Origin: Actinomyces sp. ICM47
Lineage (GTDB): Bacteria; Actinomycetota; Actinomycetes; Actinomycetales; Actinomycetaceae
Assembly: GCF_000278725.1 (NCBI RefSeq)
Contig: NZ_ALCA01000053.1
Location: forward strand, 1 to 8,491
Direction: 5' to 3'
Length of the DNA: 8,491 bases
Position numbers and translations under genes: made by a program. The notes beneath the pieces are model-generated. The model ran no database searches. It worked only from the letters and a program-made list of their open reading frames with translations, and was not told the DNA's origin. Below, piece by piece: positions 1 to 6,519 of the stretch. Numbering within the stretch: position 1 is the first letter of the stretch; each line of letters opens with the position of its first letter.

Positions 1-17
1 CCACAGATCCGCGTCGA

Positions 18-1856
18 TCAGGCCTGCTTCGCGGCGGCAATACGCTCGCGGAACTTGGCCAGCTGCTCGGTGATGGCGGCGGGGAGCTTGTCGCCGAACT
101 GCGAGAAGTACTCCTCCGTGTCGTCCATCTCGGCGGCCCAGGCGTCGGGGTCGATCGCGAAGAGCTTCGCCCACACGGCCTCGTCGATGTCCAGGCCATC
201 CAGGTTGAAGTCCTCGAACTTCGGGTAACGACCGGTCACACCGTCAATGGCCTCGACCTCGCCAGCGGCGCGGCGAACGATCCAGTCCAGAACGCGGGCG
301 TTGTCGCCGTAGCCGGGCCACATGAAGTTGCCGTCTTCGTCCTTACGGAACCAGTTGACCTGGTAGACCTTCGGGAAGCCCTCGCCCAGCTTGTCCTGCA
401 TCTCCAGCCAGTGGCCCCAGTAGTCGGCCATGTTGTAGCCGCAGAAGGGCAGCATGGCGAAGGGGTCGTGGCGCAGCGAGCCGGCCTTGACGTCGGTCGC
501 AGCGGCGGTGACCTCGGAGGCCACGGAAGCACCGATGAACACGCCGTGGGCGGGCTCGTACTGCTCGGCAACCAGCGGGACGTTGGTGGCGCGGCGGCCA
601 CCGAAGAGGACGGCGTCAACCGCAACGCCCTCGGGGGCTTCCCAGTCGGGGCAGATGATCGGGCACTGCGAGGCGGGGACGGTGAAGCGGCTGTTCGGGT
701 GAGCAGCCTTCTCGCCGGACTCGGGGGTCCAGTCATTGCCGTGCCAGTCGATCAGGTGCGCCGGAACGTCACCGTCGATGCCTTCCCACCACACGTCACC
801 GTCGTCGGTCAGAGCGACGTTCGTGAAGATGGAGTTCGCCTTGCCGGTCTCCATGGCCATGGGGTTGGTCTTGTAGGAGGTGCCGGGGGCGACGCCGAAG
901 AAGCCGGCCTCGGGGTTGATGGCGCGCAGGCGGCCATCCGGGCCGGGACGCATCCACGCGATGTCGTCGCCGACGGTCTCGACCTTGTAGCCGGGGATCG
1001 TGGGCTGGAGCATGGCGAGGTTGGTCTTGCCACAGGCCGACGGGAAGGCGGCGGTGACGTGGAACTGCTGGCCGGTGGACTCGCGGGTCAGGCGCAGGAC
1101 GAGCATGTGCTCGGCCATCCAGCCGTCGCGGCGGGCCATGGTCGAAGCGATACGCAGAGCGAAGCACTTCTTGCCGAGCAGCGCGTTGCCGCCGTAGCCC
1201 GAACCAAAGGACCAGATCTCGTTGGTCTCCGGGAAGTGGGTGATGTACTTCTCATCGTTGCAGGGCCAAGTCGAGTCTTCCTGACCGGGCTCGAGAGGAA
1301 CACCGACGGAGTGGACGGCGGGAACCCACACGCGACCCTCATTGATGAGGTCCATGGCAGCAGCACCCATGCGGGTCATGATGCGCATGTTGACAACAAC
1401 GTAGGGGGAGTCGGTGATCTCAACACCGAGCTGGGAGATGGGGCCGCCCAGGGGACCCATGGAGAAGGGAACCACGTACATGGTGCGGCCCTTCATGGCA
1501 CCCGTGAACTTCTCGTGCAGGGTGGCCTTCATTTCCTTGGGGTCGGCCCAGTGGTTGGTCGGGCCCGCGTCCTCTTCCTTCTCACAGCAGATGAAGGTAC
1601 GGGACTCAACACGCGCAACGTCGGAAGGCTTGGAGCGAGCGAGGAAGGAGTTCGGGCGCTTCTCCTCGTTGAGCTTGGTGAACATGCCGCTCTCGACCAT
1701 CTGAGAGGTCAGGCGGTCCCACTCTTCCTGGGAACCGTCGCAGAACTCAACGGCGTCAGGGGTGGTCAGCTCAGCGATTTCAGCAACCCACTTGATGACA
1801 TCTTCGGGAGCGTTGGCCGGAGCCGCTGCACGCACGTCCTGTTCAGTCACGGACAT
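18..1856 (-). CDS. pckG: Phosphoenolpyruvate carboxykinase (GTP)
   Basis: This cytosolic enzyme interconverts oxaloacetate + GTP with phosphoenolpyruvate + GDP + CO2, joining the C4-acid pool to gluconeogenesis. The 612-residue product is the normal full length for the GTP class. Visible motifs are the P-loop FPSACGKTN at residues 271-279, with the reactive Cys275 and nucleotide-binding Lys277/Thr278; the metal-binding VGDDIAWM at 295-302; the [12 protein letters not shown] segment at 219-230, which supplies active-site Tyr and Lys; His250 as a probable Mn ligand; and [14 protein letters not shown] at 319-332. The ATG at 1856 is preceded on the minus strand by AGGAGG (1861-1866) four bases upstream, so the start is secure. 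It is transcribed away from the phosphate operon. In fermentative actinobacteria the enzyme may run towards oxaloacetate to feed succinate formation; that direction is an inference. No broken or missing motif is seen. Its terminator would lie outside the window. Confidence 0.98.
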   Translation of the reverse strand: MSVTEQDVRAAAPANAPEDVIKWVAEIAELTTPDAVEFCDGSQEEWDRLTSQMVESGMFTKLNEEKRPNSFLARSKPSDVARVESRTFICCEKEEDAGPTNHWADPKEMKATLHEKFTGAMKGRTMYVVPFSMGPLGGPISQLGVEITDSPYVVVNMRIMTRMGAAAMDLINEGRVWVPAVHSVGVPLEPGQEDSTWPCNDEKYITHFPETNEIWSFGSGYGGNALLGKKCFALRIASTMARRDGWMAEHMLVLRLTRESTGQQFHVTAAFPSACGKTNLAMLQPTIPGYKVETVGDDIAWMRPGPDGRLRAINPEAGFFGVAPGTSYKTNPMAMETGKANSIFTNVALTDDGDVWWEGIDGDVPAHLIDWHGNDWTPESGEKAAHPNSRFTVPASQCPIICPDWEAPEGVAVDAVLFGGRRATNVPLVAEQYEPAHGVFIGASVASEVTAAATDVKAGSLRHDPFAMLPFCGYNMADYWGHWLEMQDKLGEGFPKVYQVNWFRKDEDGNFMWPGYGDNARVLDWIVRRAAGEVEAIDGVTGRYPKFEDFNLDGLDIDEAVWAKLFAIDPDAWAAEMDDTEEYFSQFGDKLPAAITEQLAKFRERIAAAKQA

Positions 1857-2227
1857 TTTGCCTCCTGAGGCATTTCGGATTGTCGAGGCCGCGATATGCG
1901 TCCCCGATTGACAGAATCAATCATGCCGGAACGGATGCCCACGCTTGCGGGCGCTTGGTCCCGGTCACATCTCAATCCTAGTCGAACGAGTCACACGCCG
2001 CCCGGTCGGCAGGGACCTTCTGCCCACCCACAAGGCAAAACAAAACCAGTCGAGCCGACCCCGACCTCGCGAATGGGACCGAAGAGTAGCCCACATCCTA
2101 AACCGTGAGATAGACCATGACCATTGGGCGGCAAAAGCGCATCTGAACTTGAAGTCACACCACCCCATGACCGACGATTATTCGTAGCACAACAGTGCCG
2201 TTCACCATTGGAAGGACCGAATACACC
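1857..2227. other. Divergent intergenic region pckG / DUF47-pit
   Basis: These 371 bases separate two divergent units and contain no convincing gene. Short open frames here have no ribosome binding site and overlap one another on both strands. On the plus strand the best promoter-like pair is GTCACA (2154-2159), 16 bases, then GATTAT (2176-2181), each matching the sigma-70-type consensus at four of six positions; it would give a leader of about 40 nt. GGAAGGA (2210-2216) is the likely ribosome binding site for the gene at 2228. A single GTTCACC (2200-2206) resembles half of a Streptomyces-type PHO box, but no second repeat follows. On the minus strand see the inverted repeat at 1906-1922. All regulatory readings here are weak. 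Confidence 0.4.
1893..1922 (-). promoter_or_regulatory. Candidate pckG promoter with inverted repeat
   Basis: GATTGA (1906-1911) and TCAATC (1917-1922) form a perfect 6-bp inverted repeat around a five-base centre. On the minus strand the right arm overlaps a -35-like TTGATT (1915-1920), followed after 16 bases by a poor -10-like CATATC (1893-1898). This arrangement would put an operator over the -35 of pckG, about 50 bases before its start codon. The inverted repeat is seen directly; the promoter and operator roles are inferred, and the -10 match is only three of six. Confidence 0.25.
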
Positions 2228-2860
2228 ATGGGATTCCGAAACAAGACCCAAGGCCCTGACTTTTTTGAAGACTTCACCTCGCAGGCTCGCCAGCTTGAGC
2301 AGGCCGTCGAGATCCTGACGCACATCTATGCTGCCTCCCCTGAGGAACGCATCGCCCTGCGCGATCAGCTCCACGAGGTTGAGCACCGCGGTGACGAACT
2401 GAACCACGAAATCATCCAGCGCATCAACTCCTCGTTCATCACGCCTTTCGACCGCGAAGACCTGCAGTCACTGGCGTCCCACCTCGACGACTGCCTCGAC
2501 TTCATCGATGAAGCCGGCGATCTCCTCGTCGTCTACGGCATTGCCGACATCCCCTCTTCCCTGGTCTCTCTGCTCAACACGCAGATCGAGGTCATCAAGA
2601 ACTGCGCGGAGATAACCGCGCAGAACATGCACAAGCTGAAGTCGCCGGTGGACCTGCGCGACTACTGGATCGAGATCAACCGCCTCGAGAACGAGGGCGA
2701 CCTGGCCTACCGCCGCACCCTGACGGCTCTGTTCGACTCGGGCCTGGACCCGGTCACGATCATCAAGCTCAAGGACATCGTCCAGGGCCTCGAATCCTGT
2801 GCTGATGCCTTCGAGGAACTCGCAGGCATCATCGAGTCCCTCGCACTGAAGGAATCCTGA
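2228..2860 (+). CDS. DUF47/PhoU-like Pit accessory protein
   Basis: A 210-residue cytosolic, all-helical protein of the DUF47 family (PhoU-like, PF01865), the usual partner of PiT phosphate permeases; in Streptomyces the equivalent gene is called pap. It probably controls or assists the permease rather than transporting anything itself. The family length is about 205-215 residues, so it is complete. Two PhoU-type metal-binding ExxxD motifs are visible, E52-H-R-G-D56 and E154-N-E-G-D158, along with the typical TPFDREDL segment at 72-79 and long amphipathic helices throughout. I chose ATG 2228 over the in-frame GTG at 2195 because GGAAGGA (2210-2216) lies 11 bases upstream of 2228 whereas 2195 has no Shine-Dalgarno; the product then starts MGFRNK. 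The stop is three bases before the permease start, so the two genes are almost certainly co-transcribed and translationally coupled. Confidence 0.93.
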   Translation: MGFRNKTQGPDFFEDFTSQARQLEQAVEILTHIYAASPEERIALRDQLHEVEHRGDELNHEIIQRINSSFITPFDREDLQSLASHLDDCLDFIDEAGDLLVVYGIADIPSSLVSLLNTQIEVIKNCAEITAQNMHKLKSPVDLRDYWIEINRLENEGDLAYRRTLTALFDSGLDPVTIIKLKDIVQGLESCADAFEELAGIIESLALKES

Positions 2861-2863
2861 GCC

Positions 2864-3928
2864 GTGGATCTCAATCTGATCCTCGTCTGCGTCGTCATCG
2901 TCGTCGCACTGTTCTTCAGCTACACGAACGGCTTCCACGACGCAGCGAACGCGATCGCGACCTCGGTGTCGACGCGTGCGTGGACACCACGTGCTGCGCT
3001 CCTCATGGCCGCAACGATGAACGTCATCGGCGCTATGATGGGCACCGCCGTCGCGAAGACCGTCGGCAAGGGCATCATCTCAATTTCCGACTACGCCGAA
3101 TCCCCGCTTCCCGAAATGCAGCAAAAAGGCCTGGTCATCATCCTGGCAGCGCTGCTGGGTGCCTGCATCTGGAACCTCATCACCTGGTGGTTCGGTCTCC
3201 CATCATCCTCCTCGCACGCCCTCATCGGCGGCATGGTGGGCGCTGGCCTCCTATCGGGCACGATGGTGCACTGGTGGGGCATCATGAGCCACGTTGTGAT
3301 TCCGATGTTCGCCTCCCCCATCGTCGGTTTTGTCATCGGCTACTTCGTCATGAAGCTCGTCCTGTGGCTGCTGCGTAACGCTCAGTATCACCGCACGATG
3401 CGCCGCTTCCGTGCAGCGCAGCGCTTCTCATCGGCTGCCATGGCCCTTGGTCACGGCATCCAGGACGCGCAGAAGACGATGGGCATCATCGTCATGGCCC
3501 TGCTGGCCGGCGGCTACGGAGAAACACACAACATCCTCGATCCGATCACGGGCGAGATGAACGTGCCCCTGTGGGTGAAGATCTCGGGTGCTCTGGCGAT
3601 TTCGCTGGGCACGATGGCCGGCGGCGGGCGCATCATGCGCACGATCGGTCGTAAGATCATCGACCTGGATCCGGCTCGTGGCTTCACGGCCGAGGCCGTG
3701 TCTGCCTCGGTCCTGTACCTGTGCTCCTACGTCATCCACGCCCCCATCTCGACGACGCAAGTCGTGTCGACGGCGATCATGGGTGTGGGTTGCACGAAGC
3801 GCTTCTCGGCAGTTCGATGGGGCGTCGCGGGCAACATCGTCATCGCATGGTTCCTGACGCTACCCGCCGCCGCCCTGGTGTCAGGCGTCGTGTACCTCCT
3901 GGTCGCTCTGCCGCTGGGAGTCCACTAG
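2864..3928 (+). CDS. pit: PiT-family inorganic phosphate permease
   Basis: An integral membrane low-affinity inorganic phosphate transporter of the PHO4/PiT family (PF01384), 354 residues, within the range of compact actinobacterial Pit proteins. Both halves of the internal duplication are visible: TNGFHDAANAIATS at 21-34 carries the N-terminal signature Asp26/Asn29, and MALGHGIQDAQKTMG at 193-207 carries the C-terminal signature. Other family landmarks are LPSSSSHALIGG at 112-123 and APISTTQ at 293-299. Hydrophobic segments near 5-20, 44-64, 89-110, 120-132, 140-170, 205-217, 238-252, 279-292 and 321-352 suggest about ten membrane passes, with a basic loop at 171-188 between the halves. The GTG start is favoured by AAGGA (2849-2853) ten bases upstream and the three-base gap to the DUF47 gene. 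The stop TAG shares its G with the GTG of the next lipoprotein gene. The second signature has Gln200 where many PiT proteins have Asn. Confidence 0.96.
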   Translation: MDLNLILVCVVIVVALFFSYTNGFHDAANAIATSVSTRAWTPRAALLMAATMNVIGAMMGTAVAKTVGKGIISISDYAESPLPEMQQKGLVIILAALLGACIWNLITWWFGLPSSSSHALIGGMVGAGLLSGTMVHWWGIMSHVVIPMFASPIVGFVIGYFVMKLVLWLLRNAQYHRTMRRFRAAQRFSSAAMALGHGIQDAQKTMGIIVMALLAGGYGETHNILDPITGEMNVPLWVKISGALAISLGTMAGGGRIMRTIGRKIIDLDPARGFTAEAVSASVLYLCSYVIHAPISTTQVVSTAIMGVGCTKRFSAVRWGVAGNIVIAWFLTLPAAALVSGVVYLLVALPLGVH

Positions 3929-4356
3929 TGGCTCGCTCTCGTCTGATCGGCCTGGTCGCGGCTCTCGCCCTTGTTGCCCCACTCACCGCGTGCTCGGACA
4001 CCTCCGTCATGCACATGCAGGTCGGCCAGTGCATCCTCCTGCCCGAAGAGAAGACCGCGACCACGGTCGAGACGACCAACTGCACCAGCGAGCACGACGC
4101 CGAGGTCTTCTACATGACATCCGTCGACGACGGGGACTTCCCCGGCGAGGCTGCGCTCAACAACGCGGCCGAGAAGGCATGCATTTCCAACTTCGATGAC
4201 TACGTGGGGTCGCACTACGTAACCTCAACGCTGGATGCGACGTGGATGCTTCCGACGAGAGACTCGTGGGCGCAAAATGATCGTTCGATCACCTGCCTCG
4301 CAAGGCCGCTGGATCATTCCAAGCTCACCAAGTCTGTGAAGGATTCGGGCCTGTAG
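3928..4356 (+). CDS. Septum-formation-family lipoprotein, copy 1
   Basis: A predicted secreted lipoprotein of 142 residues. Residues 1-21 form a signal peptide (RSR, then a Leu/Ala core) ending in the lipobox LTAC, with Cys22 the expected lipidation site. The mature part is a single domain resembling the actinobacterial Septum_form family (PF13845): VGQC at 32-35, NC at 51-52, EHDAEV at 55-60, FPGE at 71-74, AC at 84-85, FDDYVG at 89-94, LDATW at 102-106 and ITC at 121-123. The four cysteines 35, 52, 85 and 123 recur in all six paralogs and probably form two disulfides. The GTG start overlaps the pit stop by one base (TAGTG), with GGGAG (3916-3920) as ribosome binding site. Unlike copies 2-6 it has no promoter of its own and belongs to the phosphate operon. 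It has NDR where most copies have GDR. Molecular function is unknown. Confidence 0.87.
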   Translation: MARSRLIGLVAALALVAPLTACSDTSVMHMQVGQCILLPEEKTATTVETTNCTSEHDAEVFYMTSVDDGDFPGEAALNNAAEKACISNFDDYVGSHYVTSTLDATWMLPTRDSWAQNDRSITCLARPLDHSKLTKSVKDSGL

Positions 4357-4380
4357 GATTTGTTGGGTCTTCAACTCTCA

Positions 4381-4422
4381 ATGGGTGGTGCCCGGCCGAT
4401 GGGCCAGGCACCACCCATTTTT
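4381..4422 (+). terminator. Rho-independent terminator of DUF47-pit-lipoprotein operon
   Basis: Two 17-base arms (4381-4397 and 4402-4418) pair with one C-A mismatch around a GATG loop, followed by a T run (4418-4422). The core GGGTGGTGCC/GGCACCACCC is shared with the terminator after copy 2. The T run overlaps the start of the next promoter. Confidence 0.9.
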
Positions 4423-4449
4423 ACCGACGGCGTTCCGCATTGTTATAGT
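4420..4449 (+). promoter_or_regulatory. Promoter of lipoprotein copy 2
   Basis: TTTACC (4420-4425), 18 bases, then TATAGT (4444-4449) preceded by TGT, which makes an extended -10. The same arrangement recurs before copies 5 and 6, which supports it. The -35 starts inside the T run of the preceding terminator. An inverted repeat CCACCG (4452-4457) / CGGTGG (4463-4468) lies over the expected transcription start and could be an operator or the first hairpin of the transcript. Confidence 0.75.
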
Positions 4450-4536
4450 GACCACCGTGCCGCGGTGGGTATCCTCGCGCCCGCCACCACCTCGCGATCC
4501 CATCATCACCTCATTCTCACGATGTCAAGGAGAACC
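4450..4536 (+). promoter_or_regulatory. 5' leader of lipoprotein copy 2
   Basis: A leader of about 80 nt between promoter and ATG. It shares CGGTGGGT and CTCGCGATCCC with the copy 3 leader. GGTGGG (4464-4469) can also pair with the CCCGCCACC region (4480-4488), so two folds compete. AAGGAG (4527-4532) lies four bases before the start. No known riboswitch is recognised. Confidence 0.45.
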
Positions 4537-4989
4537 ATGTCCCACGCACTGCGTTCCATGCTCGCCGTCGGCACCGCCGCCGCCATGGGCCTATCCCTGT
4601 CCGCTTGTTCACTTCTGCCGTTCGGCAACCAGACGCACAGCACGTCACTGAAGGTCGGCCAGTGCATTCAGCTGCCGGACGACGACGAGGTCGGTGACAT
4701 CACCACGGCGAACTGCGCCGAGGAGCACACGGGCGAGGTCTACTACATCTTGACGCTCACCCAGGACACGCTCCCTTCCCGCGCGGAGATCGAGAAACTT
4801 ACCTCCGACACCTGCGACGATAACTTTGAGGCTTACGTCGGCTCGGCCACCAATGAGACCGAACTCGACGTCACTGCTATGTTCCCGACCAAGAACTCGT
4901 GGGACAAGGGCGACCGCGACATCGTGTGCATCGTCATCCCGGCTGAGGGTAAGACGCTGACGCAGTCCGTGAGGGGCTCGGGCATGTAG
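4537..4989 (+). CDS. Septum-formation-family lipoprotein, copy 2
   Basis: A predicted lipoprotein of 150 residues. The signal peptide ends in LSAC with Cys24 as lipidation site, followed by a short 15-residue spacer that begins SLLPFGN. The domain keeps VGQC (40-43), Cys60, EEHTGEVYY (62-70), LPSR (79-82), Cys93, FEAYVG (97-102), ELDVTAMFPT (109-118), the WDKGDRD segment (122-128) and Cys131, and ends LTQSVRGSGM at the very C terminus. The ATG at 4537 is chosen because AAGGAG (4527-4532) lies four bases upstream; an in-frame ATG at 4522 overlaps that site and is unlikely. It is monocistronic, with promoter at 4420-4449 and terminator at 5012-5051. It groups with copy 3: both have the EEHTGE and LPSR segments and the near-identical RBS context AAGGAGAACC. 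Location is expected on the outer face of the cytoplasmic membrane; function is unknown. Confidence 0.88.
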   Translation: MSHALRSMLAVGTAAAMGLSLSACSLLPFGNQTHSTSLKVGQCIQLPDDDEVGDITTANCAEEHTGEVYYILTLTQDTLPSRAEIEKLTSDTCDDNFEAYVGSATNETELDVTAMFPTKNSWDKGDRDIVCIVIPAEGKTLTQSVRGSGM

Positions 4990-5011
4990 TCCGACCGTCA
5001 CATGATGTTTT

Positions 5012-5051
5012 CGGGTGGTGCCCGGCCAGTGAGCCGGGCACCACCCGTTTT
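5012..5051 (+). terminator. Rho-independent terminator after copy 2
   Basis: A perfect 15-bp stem (5012-5026 and 5033-5047) around a six-base loop, followed by TTTT (5048-5051). It shares the GGGTGGTGCCCGGC arm with the terminator after copy 1, which points to duplication of the intergenic sequence as well as the gene. Confidence 0.9.
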
Positions 5052-5079
5052 CCCCAACGACGGCCTGCGTTGTTATAGT
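5050..5079 (+). promoter_or_regulatory. Promoter of lipoprotein copy 3
   Basis: Extended -10 TGT-TATAGT (TATAGT at 5074-5079) inside TTGTTATAGTG, identical to copies 2 and 6. The aligned -35 position holds TTCCCC (5050-5055), a poor match, so this promoter would depend on the extended -10 and may be weaker or activator-dependent. Confidence 0.65.
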
Positions 5080-5167
5080 GTGCACAGGACCACGGTGGGT
5101 CTTCGCACATCCGCTCCCGGTCTCGCGATCCCGTCACTGCTTCGCTTCCGTCAATTCAAGGAGAACC
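5080..5167 (+). promoter_or_regulatory. 5' leader of lipoprotein copy 3
   Basis: A leader of about 80 nt with CCACGGTGGGT near its start and CTCGCGATCCC in the middle, both shared with the copy 2 leader at similar positions, and AAGGAG (5158-5163) four bases before the start codon. Confidence 0.45.
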
Positions 5168-5617
5168 ATGTCCCGCTCTCCGCGTCGCGCACTCGCTTTG
5201 GGCACCGCCGTCATCATGGCCCTGACGCTGTCCGCCTGCTCGTCACTGTTCGGCTCGCGCACGCAGAGCACCAAGCTCACGGTCGGACAATGTGTCCTTG
5301 TTCCGATCGGCACCCAGGTGGACTCGGTGACCACGACCGAGTGCACCGAGGAACACACCGGCGAAATCTACTCAATCACCGCCATTGATCGACAAGCACT
5401 CCCGTCCCGCGACGAGATGGATGACCTGGTCTTCGACACCTGCTACAACACTTTCGAGGCCTACGTCGGATCGACTCCCGAGGAAACGTCGCTCGATTAC
5501 ACCGCTTTCTCGCCGACCAAGGCGACCTGGGCAACCGGTGACCGTGACATTATCTGTATCGCTGTTCCGACCGGGGATGACAAGCTGACCCAGTCGGTAC
5601 GCAATTCCGGCATGTGA
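5168..5617 (+). CDS. Septum-formation-family lipoprotein, copy 3
   Basis: A predicted lipoprotein of 149 residues. The N region MSRSPRR is strongly basic, the hydrophobic core runs from 8 to 20, and the lipobox LSAC places the lipidated Cys at 24. The spacer is short (SSLFGSRTQST). The domain shows VGQC (39-42), Cys59, EEHTGEIYSI (61-70), LPSRDEM (78-84), Cys92, FEAYVG (96-101), SLDYTAFSPT (108-117), WATGDRDIIC (121-130) and the terminal LTQSVRNSGM. The four domain cysteines (42, 59, 92, 130) are intact. Start ATG 5168 follows AAGGAG (5158-5163) by four bases. It is the closest relative of copy 2 in length, start context and internal motifs, suggesting a pairwise duplication. No partner gene shares its transcript. 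Function is unknown beyond a cell-envelope location. Confidence 0.88.
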   Translation: MSRSPRRALALGTAVIMALTLSACSSLFGSRTQSTKLTVGQCVLVPIGTQVDSVTTTECTEEHTGEIYSITAIDRQALPSRDEMDDLVFDTCYNTFEAYVGSTPEETSLDYTAFSPTKATWATGDRDIICIAVPTGDDKLTQSVRNSGM

Positions 5618-5649
5618 CAGGTACTTTTTGACCGCTCGCGGCCCTTTAA

Positions 5650-5684
5650 CCACTCTGGTCACTCTCCTTGACCGAGTGGTATTT
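5650..5684 (+). terminator. Hairpin after copy 3, weak terminator
   Basis: CCACTC (5650-5655) plus GGTCA (5657-5661) pair with TGACC plus GAGTGG (5669-5679), with one bulged T and a seven-base loop. Only TATTT follows, so termination may be weak. The right arm contains most of the TTGACC proposed as the -35 of the next gene, and the arm sequences are unlike the GGTGG-type arms elsewhere in the array. Confidence 0.5.
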
Positions 5685-5699
5685 ACATTGTTGTATAGT
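5668..5699 (+). promoter_or_regulatory. Promoter of lipoprotein copy 4
   Basis: TTGACC (5668-5673), the best -35 match of the array, is followed after 20 bases by TATAGT (5694-5699). Compared with copy 6, the shared block CCTT-ACCGA-GGTA-ACATTGTT continues with an extra GT before ATAGTG. That lengthens the spacer by two bases and destroys the extended -10 TGN. Activity may therefore differ from the other copies. Confidence 0.6.
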
Positions 5700-5804
5700 G
5701 AGCGAAGCGCGCCGACGAGCACACGCGCACCTGCGGGTCCGCATGCCCGCCACGGCCTCGTGACCCGCTGATCGGGGTCACTCCCCCCATTCTCTAGGAG
5801 AACT
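5700..5804 (+). promoter_or_regulatory. 5' leader of lipoprotein copy 4
   Basis: The longest leader of the set, about 100 nt. It contains CCGCCACGGCCTCGTG (5747-5762), which is identical in copy 5 and can fold as CACG-GCCT-CGTG. An alternative hairpin pairs TGACCC (5761-5766) with GGGTCA (5775-5780); the two share TG and exclude each other at their junction. TAGGAG (5795-5800) is the ribosome binding site. Confidence 0.45.
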
Positions 5805-6338
5805 ATGTCCCGCGCTTTGCTCCCCGCGTTGACCCTGTGCGCCTGCATCGCAACTGTCGGTCTGTCCGCCTGTTCCGCCGCGTCGACCGACGGTTCGGGC
5901 AATAGCGTCTCCTCCGACGCTCACGGTTTGACGAGCGCACAGAGCGGCGCTCCCACCGCGCAATCCGGTTCCTCCGGTGGCCTGTACGAGTCCGGGTACC
6001 TGCAGCTCGGACAGTGTTTGCTCGCGGCCCCTCAGGAAGGCGTCCCCCTCGAGCTCGTCGACTGCACGCAAGAGCACGGGGCCGAGGTGATCCACACTTT
6101 TGACCTGACCATGACCACGATGCCCTCCGAGGACACGCTCGAAGAGGTGAGCGACGAAACGTGCGGCGAAGCCTTCACCGCCTACGTCGGGCGCCCCTTC
6201 GAAAACTCCGCGTTGGACTACATCTGGAGGCTGCCCAGCCCGGAAACCTGGGCAGCCGGTGATCGACGGGTCGAGTGCATCGCCTTCACGAGAGACGAGA
6301 GTCAGCTCACGACGACGATGAAAGACACCAACATGTGA
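5805..6338 (+). CDS. Septum-formation-family lipoprotein, copy 4
   Basis: A predicted lipoprotein of 177 residues, founder-type for the longer group (copies 4-6). The signal peptide ends in LSAC with lipidated Cys23 and also has Cys12 and Cys14 in its hydrophobic core; Cys14 recurs in copies 5 and 6. A polar Ser/Gly/Thr-rich spacer of roughly 40 residues (24-64) precedes the domain: LGQC (68-71), DC (86-87), EHGAEV (90-95), MPSE (106-109), Cys120, FTAYVG (124-129), ALDYIW (136-141), WAAGDRRVEC (149-158). The last ten residues LTTTMKDTNM (168-177) are the most divergent version of the conserved tail. Start ATG 5805 follows TAGGAG (5795-5800) by four bases. The spacer should hold the domain further from the membrane than in copies 1-3. 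Function is unknown. Confidence 0.87.
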   Translation: MSRALLPALTLCACIATVGLSACSAASTDGSGNSVSSDAHGLTSAQSGAPTAQSGSSGGLYESGYLQLGQCLLAAPQEGVPLELVDCTQEHGAEVIHTFDLTMTTMPSEDTLEEVSDETCGEAFTAYVGRPFENSALDYIWRLPSPETWAAGDRRVECIAFTRDESQLTTTMKDTNM

Positions 6339-6362
6339 CGAGGCCTGGTCGGCTTTGCGCTT

Positions 6363-6396
6363 GTGGTGGTTCGGCTCCGGCCGGACCACCACTTTT
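6363..6396 (+). terminator. Rho-independent terminator after copy 4
   Basis: Two 13-base arms GTGGTGGTTCGGC (6363-6375) and GCCGGACCACCAC (6380-6392) pair with one T-G wobble around TCCG, followed by TTTT (6393-6396). The arms resemble the hairpins after copies 1, 2, 5 and 6. Confidence 0.85.
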
Positions 6397-6403
6397 GACG
6401 GCT

Positions 6404-6433
6404 TGTACCTACCGGCACACACGTTGCTATAGT
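6404..6433 (+). promoter_or_regulatory. Promoter of lipoprotein copy 5
   Basis: TGTACC (6404-6409), 18 bases, then TATAGT (6428-6433) with TGC before it as an extended -10. TACCTACCGGCA (6406-6417) occupies the same position as the palindrome before copy 6, ten bases before the -10, as an imperfect version. Confidence 0.65.
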
Positions 6434-6519
6434 GAGCGCGGCCCAACGATCATCACGAGAGTCCGCCACGGCCTCGTGGCCCATTCTCTGGTTACTTTCC
6501 CACCACCCTGAGGAGAATC
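6434..6519 (+). promoter_or_regulatory. 5' leader of lipoprotein copy 5
   Basis: A leader of about 80 nt. GCCACG (6465-6470) and CGTGGC (6475-6480) form a perfect 6-bp stem with a GCCT loop; the block CCGCCACGGCCTCGTG is identical in the copy 4 leader. GAGGAG (6510-6515) is the ribosome binding site. Confidence 0.5.

Noticed and set aside
411..1868. A 485-codon open frame on the plus strand, antisense to pckG
   Set aside because: It lies entirely opposite a well-supported PEP carboxykinase, has no recognisable domain, and is Val/Gly/Asp/His-rich as expected from reading a GC-rich gene backwards.
2200..2210. GTTCACCATTG as a Streptomyces-type PHO box for the pit operon
   Set aside because: PhoP boxes are direct repeats of an 11-base unit; the neighbouring units (ACAACAGTGCC before, GAAGGACCGAA after) do not match, so a single GTTCACC is not enough.
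2195..2227. GTG start at 2195 extending the DUF47 protein by 11 residues
   Set aside because: No ribosome binding site precedes it, the extension is not typical of the family, and GGAAGGA is well placed for the ATG at 2228.
3721..3927. Upstream extension of lipoprotein copy 1 into the pit gene
   Set aside because: That part reads pit out of frame and gives an Arg/His-rich sequence; the GTG at 3928 has a GGGAG site and starts a proper signal peptide.
4360..4536. N-terminal extension of copy 2, and equivalent extensions of copies 3 (5078) and 6 (7102)
   Set aside because: They run through terminator or promoter sequence and would bury the signal peptide; the internal ATGTCCC starts have AAGGAG four bases upstream.
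5778..6446. A 222-codon minus-strand open frame opposite copy 4
   Set aside because: It overlaps the strongly supported lipoprotein gene and spans a terminator and a promoter; composition is that of an antisense shadow.
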